Part shown: one piece after another, positions 25,552-33,097 of the stretch
How positions within the stretch are numbered: position 1 is the stretch's first letter
Layout of the letters: each line of letters starts with the position of its first letter
Assembly (NCBI GenBank): GCA_900315495.1
Contig: OMZJ01000106.1
Location: 1-33,097 of the forward strand
DNA: 33,097 bases
Source of the DNA: an uncultured Lachnospiraceae bacterium
GTDB lineage: Bacteria > Bacillota > Clostridia > Lachnospirales > Lachnospiraceae
Direction of reading: 5' to 3'
Translations under genes and position numbers: made by a program
The notes under the pieces: model-generated
The model's database searches: none
Told to the model about the DNA's origin: nothing
What the model saw: the letters and a program-made list of their open reading frames with translations, nothing else

Positions 25552-26901
25552 TCAGGAAAGTCTCCGGATCAGCGCATCGTGCTCTTTCTCAAATCCAGGC
25601 TTTCCGAGCAGCGCAAACATGTTGTGCTTGTAGCTCTCCACGCCCGGCTGGTTGAACGGGTTGACGCCCAGAACATACCCGGACACACCGCAGGCGAATT
25701 CATAGAAGTAGAAGAGCTGGCCCAGATAGTAAGGTGTCTGCTCCGGAATATGAACCTGCAGGTTCGGCACATCACCGTCCGTATGTGCCAGCCTGGTTCC
25801 GTTCTCCGCGCACTTGTTGACAAAATCCATGTCCTTGCCGGCCAGATAATTCAGTCCGTCCAGATCGGATGCCTCCGCCTCGAGGGAGATCGTCTCCCGC
25901 GGCTTGTCGACGGTCAGAACCGTCTCGAACATCAGTCTGGAGCCGTCCTGAATAAACTGTCCCATCGAGTGCAGATCAGTCGTGAGATCGACGCTTGCCG
26001 GGAAAATGCCCTTTCTGTCCTTGCCCTCCGACTCGCCGAACAGCTGTTTCCACCACTCCGCAACATAATGCAGGGACGGCTCATAATCCGCCGTGATCTC
26101 CACAGACTTGCCCTTGCGGAGAAGGATGTTCCGGATGGCCGCATACTTCAGGGAATCATTCTCCTCGAACGGTGCATTGAGCGCGGTCTCCCGGGCTGCC
26201 GCCGCACCGGCCATCAGCGCATCGATATCCACGCCGGTCGCCGCAATCGGCAGAAGGCCGACTGCCGTCAGGACAGAATAGCGGCCGCCGACATCATCCG
26301 GTACCACGAAAGATTCATAGCCTTCCTCGGTGGCCTGGGTCTTCAGAGCCCCCTTGCGGCGGTCCGTGGTCGCATAGATTCTCTTTGCGGCCTCTTCTTT
26401 TCCGTACTTCTCAATCAGCATCTTCCGGAAAATGCGGAACGCGATTCCCGGCTCCGTCGTTGTACCGGATTTCGAGATGATGTTGACGGAAAAATCCTTC
26501 CCTTTGACCAGATCAATCAGATCATGCAGATAGGTGCCGCTGATGCTGTTGCCGGCATAGTAGATTTCCGGACCCTTTCTCTGATCTTTGGGAAGACCGT
26601 TGTAAAAACTGTGGTTCAGGAACTCGTTCGCCGCTCTGGCGCCCAGATAGGATCCGCCGATGCCGATGACAATCAGAACGTCCGAATCGCTGCGGATTTT
26701 TGCAGCCGCTTTCTTGATCCGGTCAAACTCCTCTTTGTCGTAGTTGACCGGAAGATCAATCCACCCGAGAAAATCGCTTCCCGCACCAGTGCCCGAGAGA
26801 AGCAGGTCTCTCGCGTCCAGCACGATTTTCTTCATATAACCGACTTCCTCTTCAGAGATAAAGGAAGATGCTGCAGAGTAATCAAATGTTACCTTTTCCA
26901 T
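25552..26901 (-). CDS. pgi: Glucose-6-phosphate isomerase
   Basis: This 449-residue cytoplasmic enzyme interconverts glucose 6-phosphate and fructose 6-phosphate. It has the two SIS-type sugar-phosphate domains: [19 protein letters not shown], the phosphate loop [15 protein letters not shown], and [19 protein letters not shown] with the catalytic region. The C-terminal part contains the conserved [12 protein letters not shown] signature, whose Lys is catalytic. The length matches the shorter Gram-positive Pgi. The ATG at 26901 follows AAGGAG by 8 bases; the frame stays open 33 codons upstream but starts there without a site. It has its own promoter (26989-27017), back to back with the TSCPD-murG promoter. 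Confidence 0.96.
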   Translation of the reverse strand: MEKVTFDYSAASSFISEEEVGYMKKIVLDARDLLLSGTGAGSDFLGWIDLPVNYDKEEFDRIKKAAAKIRSDSDVLIVIGIGGSYLGARAANEFLNHSFYNGLPKDQRKGPEIYYAGNSISGTYLHDLIDLVKGKDFSVNIISKSGTTTEPGIAFRIFRKMLIEKYGKEEAAKRIYATTDRRKGALKTQATEEGYESFVVPDDVGGRYSVLTAVGLLPIAATGVDIDALMAGAAAARETALNAPFEENDSLKYAAIRNILLRKGKSVEITADYEPSLHYVAEWWKQLFGESEGKDRKGIFPASVDLTTDLHSMGQFIQDGSRLMFETVLTVDKPRETISLEAEASDLDGLNYLAGKDMDFVNKCAENGTRLAHTDGDVPNLQVHIPEQTPYYLGQLFYFYEFACGVSGYVLGVNPFNQPGVESYKHNMFALLGKPGFEKEHDALIRRLS

Positions 26902-26988
26902 GTTGTATTCTCCTTCGAGATTCTGACTGCCGTTGCCGGCCGATTTCTCCGCGCGCAGAGATCGTACCTGCCGTCCCCGCGCAATACC

Positions 26989-27017
26989 ATCATATCTCAA
27001 TCACCGTTGATTTTCAA
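26989..27017 (-). promoter_or_regulatory. Sigma-A promoter of pgi
   Basis: On the minus strand, TTGAAA (27012-27017), a 17-base spacer and TATGAT (26989-26994), with a leader of about 80 bases. Confidence 0.75.
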
Positions 27018-27098
27018 TGCAAAATCCGCCGGCCGCCGTGCCGGTCTGGTCGGCCCGGAGGGAAGGAAAGCGTCCGCAGCGTGTCCCGGAACCTTTCA

Positions 27099-27127
27099 TC
27101 GACACTGCCGGCTGTTTATGCTATGAT
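27099..27127 (+). promoter_or_regulatory. Sigma-A promoter of the TSCPD-murG operon
   Basis: TCGACA (27099-27104), a 17-base spacer and TATGAT (27122-27127), with extended -10 TG at 27119-27120. It diverges from the pgi promoter. Confidence 0.68.
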
Positions 27128-27197
27128 ACGCAGAAGGAGCGAAGGCTGGCGGCTTTTTCCGGCAGCCTGACGCATCCGGAAACGGAGGAGTATCACC

Positions 27198-27458
27198 ATG
27201 AAAATGACCTATCAGACGAAGGGGACCTGCTCCCGGCAGATCCTGATTGATATCGATGACGCGACAGATACCATCAATTCTGTGGAGTTCGTCGGCGGAT
27301 GCAACGGAAATACAAAGGGACTTTCGTCCCTGGTCCGCGGAATGAAAGTGCAGGATGTCATCCAGCGGCTGGATGGAATCCGGTGCGGATTCCGGCCGAC
27401 ATCATGTCCGGACCAGCTGGCCACGGCGCTGAAGCAGATGGAGAGCGAGAGGAAATAA
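27198..27458 (+). CDS. TIGR03905-type TSCPD domain protein
   Basis: This is an 86-residue soluble protein. The TSCPD domain is named for a motif conserved in one class of ribonucleotide reductases, and the stand-alone form is common in clostridia. Visible motifs are YQTKGTCSRQILIDID, VEFVGGCNGNTKGLSSLVRG and the ending GIRCGFRPTSCPDQLATALK. The four cysteines, the last in TSCPDQL, suggest metal or cofactor binding, which is inferred. ATG 27198 follows GGAGGAG by 7 bases. It lies 27 bases before murG on one transcript. The link to cell-wall synthesis is unclear. Confidence 0.85.
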   Translation: MKMTYQTKGTCSRQILIDIDDATDTINSVEFVGGCNGNTKGLSSLVRGMKVQDVIQRLDGIRCGFRPTSCPDQLATALKQMESERK

Positions 27459-27485
27459 ACGGCAGCCATCCCGAGGAGGCATATT

Positions 27486-28613
27486 TTGGCAGAAAATAAA
27501 AACACGCAGGCCCGGAAGGGGCAGAGAAACACAGATCAGCTGCGCAGTCGTAAGAAAATCGTACTGACCGGCGGCGGCACCGCAGGTCATGTCACCCCGA
27601 ACATCGCCCTGCTCCCCGGATTGCGGGAGGCGGGATTTGATATTCTGTACATCGGCTCGAAAGACGGCATGGAAAAAGATCTGATCGCCGCACAGGGGAT
27701 CCCTTACCGCGGGGTGTCCACCGGAAAATTCCGCCGGTATCTGAGCGCCAAAAACCTTAGCGATCCGTTCCGCGTGCTGAAGGGATACAGCGAGGCCAAG
27801 GACATCATCCGGAAATACCGCCCGGATGTGCTCTTTTCCAAGGGCGGCTTTGTCTCTGTCCCGGTGGTCTGGGCTGCGGCAAAGTACCATGTGCCGGTGA
27901 TCATCCATGAATCAGACATGACGCCCGGACTTGCGAACAAGCTCTGCTACGGGAAGGCACAGAAAATCTGCTGCAACTTTCCGGAGACGCTCTCCCGCCT
28001 GCCCGCGGACAAAGCCGTGCTGACCGGAACTCCCATCCGCGCGGAGCTTCTCTCCGGCTCCCGGGAAGCCGGGCTTGCATTTACCGGGTTCTCCCCCGAC
28101 AAGCCGGTTCTTCTGATGATGGGCGGGAGCTCCGGCGCACGGGCACTGAATCAGACGCTGCGCGCAGCGCTGGACCGGATCCTTCCCGATTTTCAGGTCA
28201 TTCACCTGTGCGGAAAGGGAAATGTGGACACTTCGCTTCACCAGGAGGGATATGTCCAGTATGAGTATATCAGCAAAGAGCTCCCCGATCTGATGGCAGC
28301 GGCAGACCTCGTGTTCTCCCGGGCCGGCGCCAACGCCATCTGCGAGCTTCTTGCGCTTCACAAGCCGAATATCCTGGTACCGCTCCCCCTCACCGCAAGC
28401 CGCGGCGACCAGATTCTGAACGCGCGCTCCTTCGAGAAGCAGGGATTCTCCTATGTGCTGGAGGAGGAGAAGCTGACGGAAGACACGCTGCTGAAGGCGA
28501 TCCACGAGGTCTATCAGAACCGCGGCCGCTATATCGATGCCATGAAAGCCGGTGCACAGGCGGACGGAACGGAAGCGGTTCTCTCCCTGATCCGGCAGGC
28601 TGCCGGAAAGTAA
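27486..28613 (+). CDS. murG: UDP-N-acetylglucosamine:lipid I N-acetylglucosaminyltransferase MurG
   Basis: This 375-residue peripheral membrane enzyme adds GlcNAc to lipid I to make lipid II, the last cytoplasmic step of peptidoglycan synthesis. The first Rossmann domain has TGGGTAGHVTPNIA (GGGT-GH loop, residues 29-35). The second has MMGGSSGARALNQT and the UDP-GlcNAc site SRAGANAICELLALHKPNILVPLP, with the sugar-binding Glu. Residues 1-21 are a hydrophilic extension absent from many MurG proteins. The start is TTG at 27486, 6 bases after GAGGAGG; the first ATG in frame is too far downstream. It is outside a division-wall cluster and paired with a TSCPD protein. The terminator at 28629-28670 follows. 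Confidence 0.94.
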   Translation: MAENKNTQARKGQRNTDQLRSRKKIVLTGGGTAGHVTPNIALLPGLREAGFDILYIGSKDGMEKDLIAAQGIPYRGVSTGKFRRYLSAKNLSDPFRVLKGYSEAKDIIRKYRPDVLFSKGGFVSVPVVWAAAKYHVPVIIHESDMTPGLANKLCYGKAQKICCNFPETLSRLPADKAVLTGTPIRAELLSGSREAGLAFTGFSPDKPVLLMMGGSSGARALNQTLRAALDRILPDFQVIHLCGKGNVDTSLHQEGYVQYEYISKELPDLMAAADLVFSRAGANAICELLALHKPNILVPLPLTASRGDQILNARSFEKQGFSYVLEEEKLTEDTLLKAIHEVYQNRGRYIDAMKAGAQADGTEAVLSLIRQAAGK

Positions 28614-28628
28614 CCAGAGCAGCGGAAC

Positions 28629-28670
28629 AAAGAGCCCTGCAGAATCCGATGGATTCTGCAGGGCTCTTTT
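28629..28670 (+). terminator. Rho-independent terminator of murG
   Basis: Perfect 19-bp stem (28629-28647 with 28651-28669; left arm starts AAAGAGCCCTGCAG) around a 3-base loop GAT. The right arm ends in TTTT. It begins 16 bases after the stop codon. Confidence 0.9.
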
Positions 28671-28724
28671 CCCGTCCGCACTTCACGGTTTTCCTCTGCT
28701 GCAGACAGCCGCGCCGCATGCGCC

Positions 28725-28809
28725 GGTTCCCTGTCTGTGCATCACAGAGAAACCGTTTCTGCAGAGGGTTTCCTGTCTGCACATCGCGGATGAACCATTC
28801 CTTCAGAGG
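28725..28809. repeat. Two imperfect 42-bp direct repeats between murG and the HIT gene
   Basis: Copies start at 28725 and 28767 and share GGTTYCCTGTCTG, CA, CAG and a closing CAGAGG, with about 12 differing bases. The 42-base period is divisible by three. One reading on the minus strand gives repeated FIRDVQTGNP and FLCDAQTGNR. No gene can be supported there. Confidence 0.65.
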
Positions 28810-28858
28810 ATACCGCTGCCAGGCACGAATGACTTTACAGCGCATTTCTCCCGGAGGA

Positions 28859-29278
28859 TTACAGGGCTGCGCGGATCGCCTCCGCGATCTTTTTCTGCTG
28901 CGCCGGATCGGACTCATGTGGTGTCCAGGTGACGATTTTCTCGGTCTCCTCCCGCTTTCTCGGAATCACATGCACGTGGAAGTGACGGACCGTCTGGCCT
29001 GCCGCCTCCCCGTTATTCTGCACCACGTTGAATCCGTCGCAGCCCAGGGCCTTCATCTGTGCCTGACCGATCTTTGCCGCCAGCGCGAGCACCCGGGAGA
29101 GATACGGCTCCGCCAGCTCGGTGATATCTGCGAAGTGCTCCTTCGGAAGAATCAGGGCATGTCCCGGATTCGCCGGATTCAGATCCAGAATGACCCGGAA
29201 ACAGTCATCCTCATAGACGGTGTCCGACGGGATCTCCCCGTTGGCAATCCTGCAGAAAATACAGTCTTCTTTTTTCAT
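28859..29278 (-). CDS. HIT family nucleotide hydrolase/transferase
   Basis: This 139-residue cytoplasmic protein belongs to the Hint branch of the histidine triad family, which hydrolyses AMP-lysine or AMP-ester type nucleoside phosphoramidates. The triad HFHVHVIP spans residues 99-106, with His101 as nucleophile. CIFC (residues 6-9) with downstream His forms the zinc site common in this branch. Other motifs are NPGHALILPKEH and NNGEAAGQTVRHFH. The ATG at 29278 overlaps the rhomboid stop as ATGA, so its translation is coupled to the rhomboid gene. The length is typical. The physiological substrate is unknown. Confidence 0.92.
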   Translation of the reverse strand: MKKEDCIFCRIANGEIPSDTVYEDDCFRVILDLNPANPGHALILPKEHFADITELAEPYLSRVLALAAKIGQAQMKALGCDGFNVVQNNGEAAGQTVRHFHVHVIPRKREETEKIVTWTPHESDPAQQKKIAEAIRAAL

Positions 29279-30363
29279 GGTTGATACCCCTTTCTGTTGC
29301 TTCTTTCTTTCCTCCGATCCCGCAGGCAGAAACAGAGGCCGCAGAGGGCGCCGATCGCCGCACCGGAAATATGCGCCGTATTGTTGACCCCCTGTGTGAA
29401 AAATCCCTGATAAGCCGAGACGGCCAGAAGAAACAGGATGGACCGGACCTTTCTCCTGCTGCCGCGGTCCCGCTGCATCAGCGCCAGGATCAGAAGCAGG
29501 CCGATGATGCCGAAGATCGCACCGCTGGCTCCCGCTGTAGCTGCATTATACTCTTTTCTGCCCAGATACCAAAGCACCGAGACCGCATTTGCCCCGATCC
29601 CCGAAATCAGGTAAGCCGCAAGATACCGTTTTCTGCCGGTCAGCTGCTCCGCCGCGGTGCCGACAAAAGCCAGCGCCACCATATTGTTGAGAAGATGTCG
29701 CCACCCGTAATGGGTGAAAACGGCAGTCACCAGGCGGTACACCGCGGGCCACGGGAATATCCCGGTCCGCCGGACTCCCGCAAACAGGATCACCGGCAGA
29801 TCCATCGCGGACAGAAGCACGGAAAATCCTTCCGGAGACATCGCCTGCTGGACTGACACGATGATCTGCACCGCAAGGTTCACGGCAATCAGGAGGATGG
29901 TCGCCAGCGGCCATTTCTGCCAGGTCTTCCGGGAGCGTCCCGACATGCTCCTCCTGCGGCTCTCCCGGATTGCCGCAGGATCCGGACGGGAGGCCAGGAG
30001 CTTTTCCACGCCGAAGAACTCCGCCGGCTGATTGTCAAAGAGGATGCGCGCCCCGTCCTGCCCGAACAGCCAGACCGTGCTCTCCCCCTGGGTGAGCGCC
30101 CGGTCTGCCCCCGCATCCCCGGTTTCGGCGAGAACGAGGGTTCGGACCGTCTTTCCGGACTGTTTTTCCAGCGCGGAGGTGACGGCCTTTGCCATGCGGT
30201 CCACCTGCGCGCCCCTGCCGCGGAAATCCGACGCGTCCCCGAGGTCCATCACGCAGAGCACGGGATCCCCGGGGCGCACGAAAACAGCCGCTGGGAGATC
30301 GTCGGCGCGCATCCTTGTGAATCCGCCGGCCAGGAGTTTGGAAGAAAAATCATCGGTCCGCAT
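29275..30363 (-). CDS. Rhomboid family intramembrane serine protease
   Basis: This is a 362-residue membrane protease that cuts substrates within or near their membrane spans. Residues 1-150 form a soluble N-terminal domain (VLCVMDLGDASDFRGRG, FDNQPAEFFGVEKLL), and residues 151-350 hold about six spans. The key motifs are present: HLLNN with His223 and Asn227, catalytic Ser280 in AGASGAIFG, and catalytic His331 in NNTAHISGAAIGAL. A short basic C-terminus follows. The ATG at 30363 follows AAAGG, but a terminator from the preceding gene lies only about 20 bases upstream and no promoter was identified, so readthrough or an unseen promoter is needed. The end overlaps the HIT gene. Confidence 0.92.
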   Translation of the reverse strand: MRTDDFSSKLLAGGFTRMRADDLPAAVFVRPGDPVLCVMDLGDASDFRGRGAQVDRMAKAVTSALEKQSGKTVRTLVLAETGDAGADRALTQGESTVWLFGQDGARILFDNQPAEFFGVEKLLASRPDPAAIRESRRRSMSGRSRKTWQKWPLATILLIAVNLAVQIIVSVQQAMSPEGFSVLLSAMDLPVILFAGVRRTGIFPWPAVYRLVTAVFTHYGWRHLLNNMVALAFVGTAAEQLTGRKRYLAAYLISGIGANAVSVLWYLGRKEYNAATAGASGAIFGIIGLLLILALMQRDRGSRRKVRSILFLLAVSAYQGFFTQGVNNTAHISGAAIGALCGLCFCLRDRRKERSNRKGYQP

Positions 30364-30382
30364 GGGTTCGCCTTTCTAAAAT

Positions 30383-30412
30383 GAAACAGGCCGCCGGAAG
30401 GAGGCCTGTTTC
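30383..30412 (-). terminator. Terminator between the DUF1508 gene and rhomboid gene
   Basis: Perfect stem GAAACAGGCC (30383-30392) with GGCCTGTTTC (30403-30412), 10-base loop, 4 bases past the DUF1508 stop. On the minus strand CATTTTAG follows. Termination may be partial, since the rhomboid gene has no evident promoter. Confidence 0.7.
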
Positions 30413-30416
30413 CTCT

Positions 30417-30815
30417 TCATACGGCGGTCTGTACAGAAGCTTTCAGAACACGGAGATCTTCCTGCGCCTTCTTGGCGATCCGGCGGATCTCCAGAATGCA
30501 GCGGAGACAGCCCTCTTCTTCGTTGAATCCGCGGACTGAATGGGCAATCAGCTGACCATTCTTGGCCCGCAGGCGAAAGCGGAAAACGTCCTCGTCATCG
30601 CGGTAAATCTCGAATTTCGGGCACTTGCAGGGATCCTGCACCGGAACCGTGAGATTCTCAACCCGCGCCTGCGAATTCTTCCTGACACTCCGGATGCCCG
30701 AACGACAATACATTTCCGTCTTGTAGATCTGGGAATGAAGCAGCTCCTTGCCGTCATCTCCCAGCAGGCTGAAGTAGATGCCTCCGCCTGTATCCGTCAA
30801 TACAAACCGACCCAT
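30417..30815 (-). CDS. Protein with two DUF1508 (YegP-type) domains
   Basis: This is a 132-residue small cytoplasmic protein of unknown function. Two copies of the DUF1508 unit are visible. Residues about 3-50 have FVLTDTGGGIYFSLLGDDGKELLHSQIY and RSGIRSVRKNS. Residues about 70-118 have FEIYRDDEDVFRFRLRAKNGQLIAHS and RCILEIRRIAK. A CKC pair links them. The ATG at 30815 follows AAGGGGG by 6 bases; the frame also opens at TTG 30821. The gene has a consensus promoter (30879-30907) and a hairpin terminator before the rhomboid gene. DUF1508 proteins have been linked to stress in some bacteria, but no activity is known to me. Confidence 0.82.
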   Translation of the reverse strand: MGRFVLTDTGGGIYFSLLGDDGKELLHSQIYKTEMYCRSGIRSVRKNSQARVENLTVPVQDPCKCPKFEIYRDDEDVFRFRLRAKNGQLIAHSVRGFNEEEGCLRCILEIRRIAKKAQEDLRVLKASVQTAV

Positions 30816-30878
30816 AAGCAACCCCCTTCATCATCACGTTTGAACCTGACAACTGTCTTCACGAATTCCGCTGTCTGT

Positions 30879-30907
30879 ATCATACGTGTTCCGGGTTGCA
30901 ATGTCAA
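30879..30907 (-). promoter_or_regulatory. Near-consensus sigma-A promoter of the DUF1508 gene
   Basis: On the minus strand, TTGACA (30902-30907), a 17-base spacer and TATGAT (30879-30884). The stretch just upstream (30908-30960) is very A/T-rich and could act as an UP element. The leader is about 55 bases. Confidence 0.85.
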
Positions 30908-31062
30908 CAAAATATTTGAAATTTACGCTATATTTGTGTATATACTCAATAAATAATGTGCCATTTCAACGCATTGCATTGGAATTGAGAATCTGCCCCG
31001 CTGCTCCCGCCTGCGCCGCGAACCTGCCGGGATGCCGGCAGCGGAACTGCCGCATGCCTGCC

Positions 31063-32493
31063 TCAGTGATCCAGCTCCTCCGGAATCACATCCCGGATTG
31101 CAACGATCGGCACAAATTTCCAGTCGCTGACACAGATTCCCTTCCGCTCGGACGCTGCATGGATGATCTTGCCGTTCCCGATGTAGATCGCCACGTGACC
31201 GACCTGCCCCGCATACCGGCCGTAATAGAACAGCAGATCCCCGGGCTTCACGTCCTTCTCTTCCACGGCCTTTCCTTCGCCGACCTGGGTGTAGGAATTG
31301 CGGGTGAGGGACACACCGTACATTCCATAGATTGCCCTTGTGAAGGCAGAACAGTCGATGCCGTTCTCCAGGTCCTCGCCGCCGAAGACATATTTATTGC
31401 CGTAGTATTCAAACGCCGTGTTGATGATATTTCTGCGGATGGGGGACACGCTGTCATCAAATCCGAATACGATGGCCTCCTCCATCCGATAGGCATCCTG
31501 AACCGCCGACGCCGGAAGGTATCCGCCCAGATCTTCGGCGATCTCAATCTCCACCCAGTCGCCATTCTCCGACAGGCAGTCAAAATAATCTCCCCTGACA
31601 ATCGAAGTGATTTCATCCGAATCCTCGGAGGGCTCTTTCCGAACCGCAACCTTGTCCACAATCACCTCGGACTGATAGCGGCAGTGCTCGGTCGCAAGCT
31701 TCACGGCTTCCTTCCCCGTCTGGATATATTTGCTGGAGACGTATCCTTCCGCCCCGCCCGACTCGATCAGATACCACCCGTTATCGGTCTGCTGCAGCAC
31801 ATTCAGCCCGCAGTACGGGAAGATCACACCGCAGACTTCCGCGTCTGTGCTCGGCCCGGACCGCATATTCAGGTAATGCGGGACGTTGACGACAACGCCG
31901 AGATTCTGGTATTTTTCCACGGCCTCCAGCCGCCGGTTGTAATCCGCATCATCCGTCATGGCAAAAAGATCCGTTTCCGTGGTTTCCTCTGCCGGCGTGT
32001 TCACCGCCACTGCAGCCGCAGACGTCTCCTTCTGCCCGGACGTGCTCTCCCTCGCAGTCTCCTCCCCGGATGTGCCGACTGTGGATTCCCCGGTTTGCGC
32101 ACGCTCTGTAGATTCCGCACTGCCTGCAGCTGCTTTCGTACCCTCCGAAGCCTGGCTCGCGTCCGCAGTCCCGACCTCCTCAGAGGCCTTCTCTGACACG
32201 GCCGCAGAAGGCACGGCATCTCCCCCTGCGCCGGCCGCTTCCGAACTGCCTGCGGCCGCAGCGACCTGTGATGCAGATGCTCCCGCCGGCAGCGTCGGCT
32301 GCTGCGCGGTATCTCCGGGCAGGAAATGCACTACAGCCCAGCTCAGCACCGCACCAAGGCAGCAGGTTACCACGATTCCCGCAAGAACCCCCAGAACGCG
32401 TCTGACACGGCGTTTTCTCTTCTTTCTGCGCCGCGATGCTGTATTCCGGTCATCGGTCTCTCTGTAAGAAAGATCCCTGTCATTTTTCTTCAT
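31063..32493 (-). CDS. Membrane-anchored SH3 and NlpC/P60 cell-wall endopeptidase
   Basis: This 476-residue protein cuts peptidoglycan stem peptides outside the cell. A very basic cytoplasmic tail (residues 20-32) precedes one span at about 33-57. An Ala/Ser/Glu/Thr/Gly-rich linker (60-172) can cross the wall. Two bacterial SH3 domains (about 200-258, NMRSGPSTDAEVCG; and 276-335, AVRKEPSEDSDE) bind the wall. The NlpC/P60 domain (about 355-470) has Cys381 in NGIDCSAFTRA, His433 in GQVGHVAIYIGNG and His445 in KIIHAAS. The ATG at 32493 follows GGAGG. The promoter at 32583-32612 serves it alone. The gene has no clear partner; the domain set is typical of clostridial wall hydrolases. Confidence 0.93.
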   Translation of the reverse strand: MKKNDRDLSYRETDDRNTASRRRKKRKRRVRRVLGVLAGIVVTCCLGAVLSWAVVHFLPGDTAQQPTLPAGASASQVAAAAGSSEAAGAGGDAVPSAAVSEKASEEVGTADASQASEGTKAAAGSAESTERAQTGESTVGTSGEETARESTSGQKETSAAAVAVNTPAEETTETDLFAMTDDADYNRRLEAVEKYQNLGVVVNVPHYLNMRSGPSTDAEVCGVIFPYCGLNVLQQTDNGWYLIESGGAEGYVSSKYIQTGKEAVKLATEHCRYQSEVIVDKVAVRKEPSEDSDEITSIVRGDYFDCLSENGDWVEIEIAEDLGGYLPASAVQDAYRMEEAIVFGFDDSVSPIRRNIINTAFEYYGNKYVFGGEDLENGIDCSAFTRAIYGMYGVSLTRNSYTQVGEGKAVEEKDVKPGDLLFYYGRYAGQVGHVAIYIGNGKIIHAASERKGICVSDWKFVPIVAIRDVIPEELDH

Positions 32494-32582
32494 TGTTCCT
32501 CCGCCGCCCGTCCGACAGCTGCTGTCCTGCCACCCTTCCGGGGGTGTGCCGCGATGTCTCTCTGTCTTCCGGGATCCCGCTC

Positions 32583-32612
32583 ATTTTATCATGCAGAAGT
32601 TCCTCCTTGCAA
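32583..32612 (-). promoter_or_regulatory. Promoter of the NlpC/P60 gene
   Basis: On the minus strand, TTGCAA (32607-32612), an 18-base spacer and TAAAAT (32583-32588), preceded by an extended -10 TG. The leader is about 80 bases. Confidence 0.55.
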
Positions 32613-32659
32613 CTGCACGGCCACACTGTTTCTTACAGTTTTCTTACGATTCGTTGCAT

Positions 32660-32682
32660 AAAAAAAGCCGCCATGACGGCGG
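32660..32682 (-). terminator. Terminator of the tRNA operon
   Basis: Stem CCGCC (32668-32672) with GGCGG (32678-32682), loop ATGAC, then seven T on the minus strand (32660-32666). It lies about 80 bases after tRNA-Lys. Confidence 0.75.
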
Positions 32683-32760
32683 GAGGAAAACCGGCGTATA
32701 CCGGACTGTTTCTCGGAAAAGGAAAACAGCGTCTTCTGTCAGAGAAGGCGCTGTAATTTC

Positions 32761-32833
32761 TGAGACACGCGGGATTCGAACCCGCGACACCTTGATTAAA
32801 AGTCAAGTGCTCTACCGACTGAGCTAGTATCCC
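32761..32833 (-). tRNA. tRNA-Lys (anticodon TTT)
   Basis: 73 bases on the minus strand, starting GGGATACTAGCTCAGTCGG. The anticodon loop is CTTTTAA with TTT. The T arm GCGGGTTCGAATCCCGC is perfect and the acceptor ends GTGTCTCA. CCA is not encoded. It lies 3 bases after tRNA-Gln. Confidence 0.97.
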
Positions 32834-32836
32834 ATA

Positions 32837-32908
32837 CTGGGCCAGTTGGATTCGAACCAACGAATGCAGAAGTCAAAGTCCTGTGCCTTACCGCTTGGCG
32901 ATAGCCCA
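32837..32908 (-). tRNA. tRNA-Gln (anticodon TTG)
   Basis: 72 bases on the minus strand, starting TGGGCTATCGCCAAGCGG. The anticodon loop is CTTTGAC with TTG. The T arm is GTTGGTTCGAATCCAAC and the acceptor ends TGGCCCAG. CCA is not encoded. Confidence 0.97.
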
Positions 32909-32934
32909 AGAAGCAGGGGAGAACCCTCTGCAAG

Positions 32935-33009
32935 GGTGGGTATAGGGACTCGAACCCTAGATCTCCAGATCCACAATCTGGCGCGTTAACCAACTACGCT
33001 ATACCCACC
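32935..33009 (-). tRNA. tRNA-His (anticodon GTG)
   Basis: 75 bases including the extra 5' G (position -1, paired with discriminator C) typical of tRNA-His. It starts GGTGGGTATAGCGTAG. The anticodon loop is TTGTGGA and the acceptor ends TACCCACC. CCA is not encoded. Confidence 0.96.
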
Positions 33010-33043
33010 ATGGGGGAAAGATTACGGGCGTCTCGGAAATGGA

Positions 33044-33097
33044 TCGGGGTGACAGGATTCGAACCTGCGGCTTCCTGGTCCCAAACCAGGCGCTCTA
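33044..33097 (-). tRNA. tRNA-Pro (anticodon TGG), 3' part
   Basis: The gene is cut by the right edge, so its 5' acceptor strand is missing. The anticodon stem-loop CCTGG, TTTGGGA, CCAGG gives TGG. The T arm is GCAGGTTCGAATCCTGT and the 3' end is CACCCCGA. It is the first visible gene of the tRNA operon. Confidence 0.93.

Noticed and set aside
28390..28917. Minus-strand frame containing the 14-residue repeats
   Set aside because: It overlaps murG and the HIT gene, lies on both sides of a strong terminator and has no ribosome site, so only the repeat itself is reported.
31024..31041. Short hairpin after the NlpC/P60 gene as its terminator
   Set aside because: The stem is only 7 bp with no T-run on the minus strand, so it was too weak to list.

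Overview
The window looks like chromosomal DNA of a GC-rich anaerobic Firmicute, most likely a Lachnospiraceae-type clostridium. This is inferred from strong AGGAGG-type ribosome sites, clear TTGACA-N17-TATGAT promoters, TTG and GTG starts, tRNAs without encoded CCA, and families typical of that group (DUF5711, TIGR03905/TSCPD, DUF5107 with TPRs, a CUT1 sugar transporter without its own ATPase). No phage, transposon, plasmid or CRISPR signal was seen.

Bases 1-11300 form a carbohydrate-scavenging locus, all on the minus strand. An operon encodes a CUT1-type sugar importer: a large permease with an unusual N-terminal extension (9598-11082), a second permease (8604-9578) and a binding protein (6683-8443). 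A hairpin terminator (6549-6582) follows. A second operon then encodes a GH31 alpha-glycosidase, a domain-permuted GH3 beta-glycosidase and a GH105 unsaturated-uronyl hydrolase. The enzymes have no signal peptides, so imported pectin- or hemicellulose-derived oligosaccharides are probably cut in the cytoplasm. The start of a separate BMP-family binding protein gene lies at the left edge. A 700-base control region (11083-11785) holds the importer promoter and several CG-centred palindromes, one nearly identical to a CcpA cre site.

Bases 11786-22064 carry, on the minus strand, a BadF/NagK-type sugar kinase behind a cardiolipin synthase, a class Ic aspartate aminotransferase, a 1103-residue DUF5107-TPR protein and transketolase. 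Transketolase is the last gene of an operon that starts with two membrane proteins of unknown role: a coiled-coil protein with two membrane spans and a DUF5711 beta-propeller protein. Well-formed terminators separate most of these units.

Bases 24946-32493 carry housekeeping and conserved orphan genes: an 89-residue conserved hypothetical behind a near-consensus promoter, pgi, a divergent TSCPD-murG pair, an overlapping rhomboid-HIT pair, a double-DUF1508 protein and an anchored SH3-NlpC/P60 cell-wall hydrolase. The right edge has a minus-strand tRNA cluster (Pro, His, Gln, Lys, in transcription order).

No clearly new multi-gene system is evident. The best leads are the DUF5711/coiled-coil pair ahead of transketolase, the DUF5107-TPR protein, the extended permease, the lack of lipoboxes in both binding proteins, and several local repeats and operator-like palindromes.
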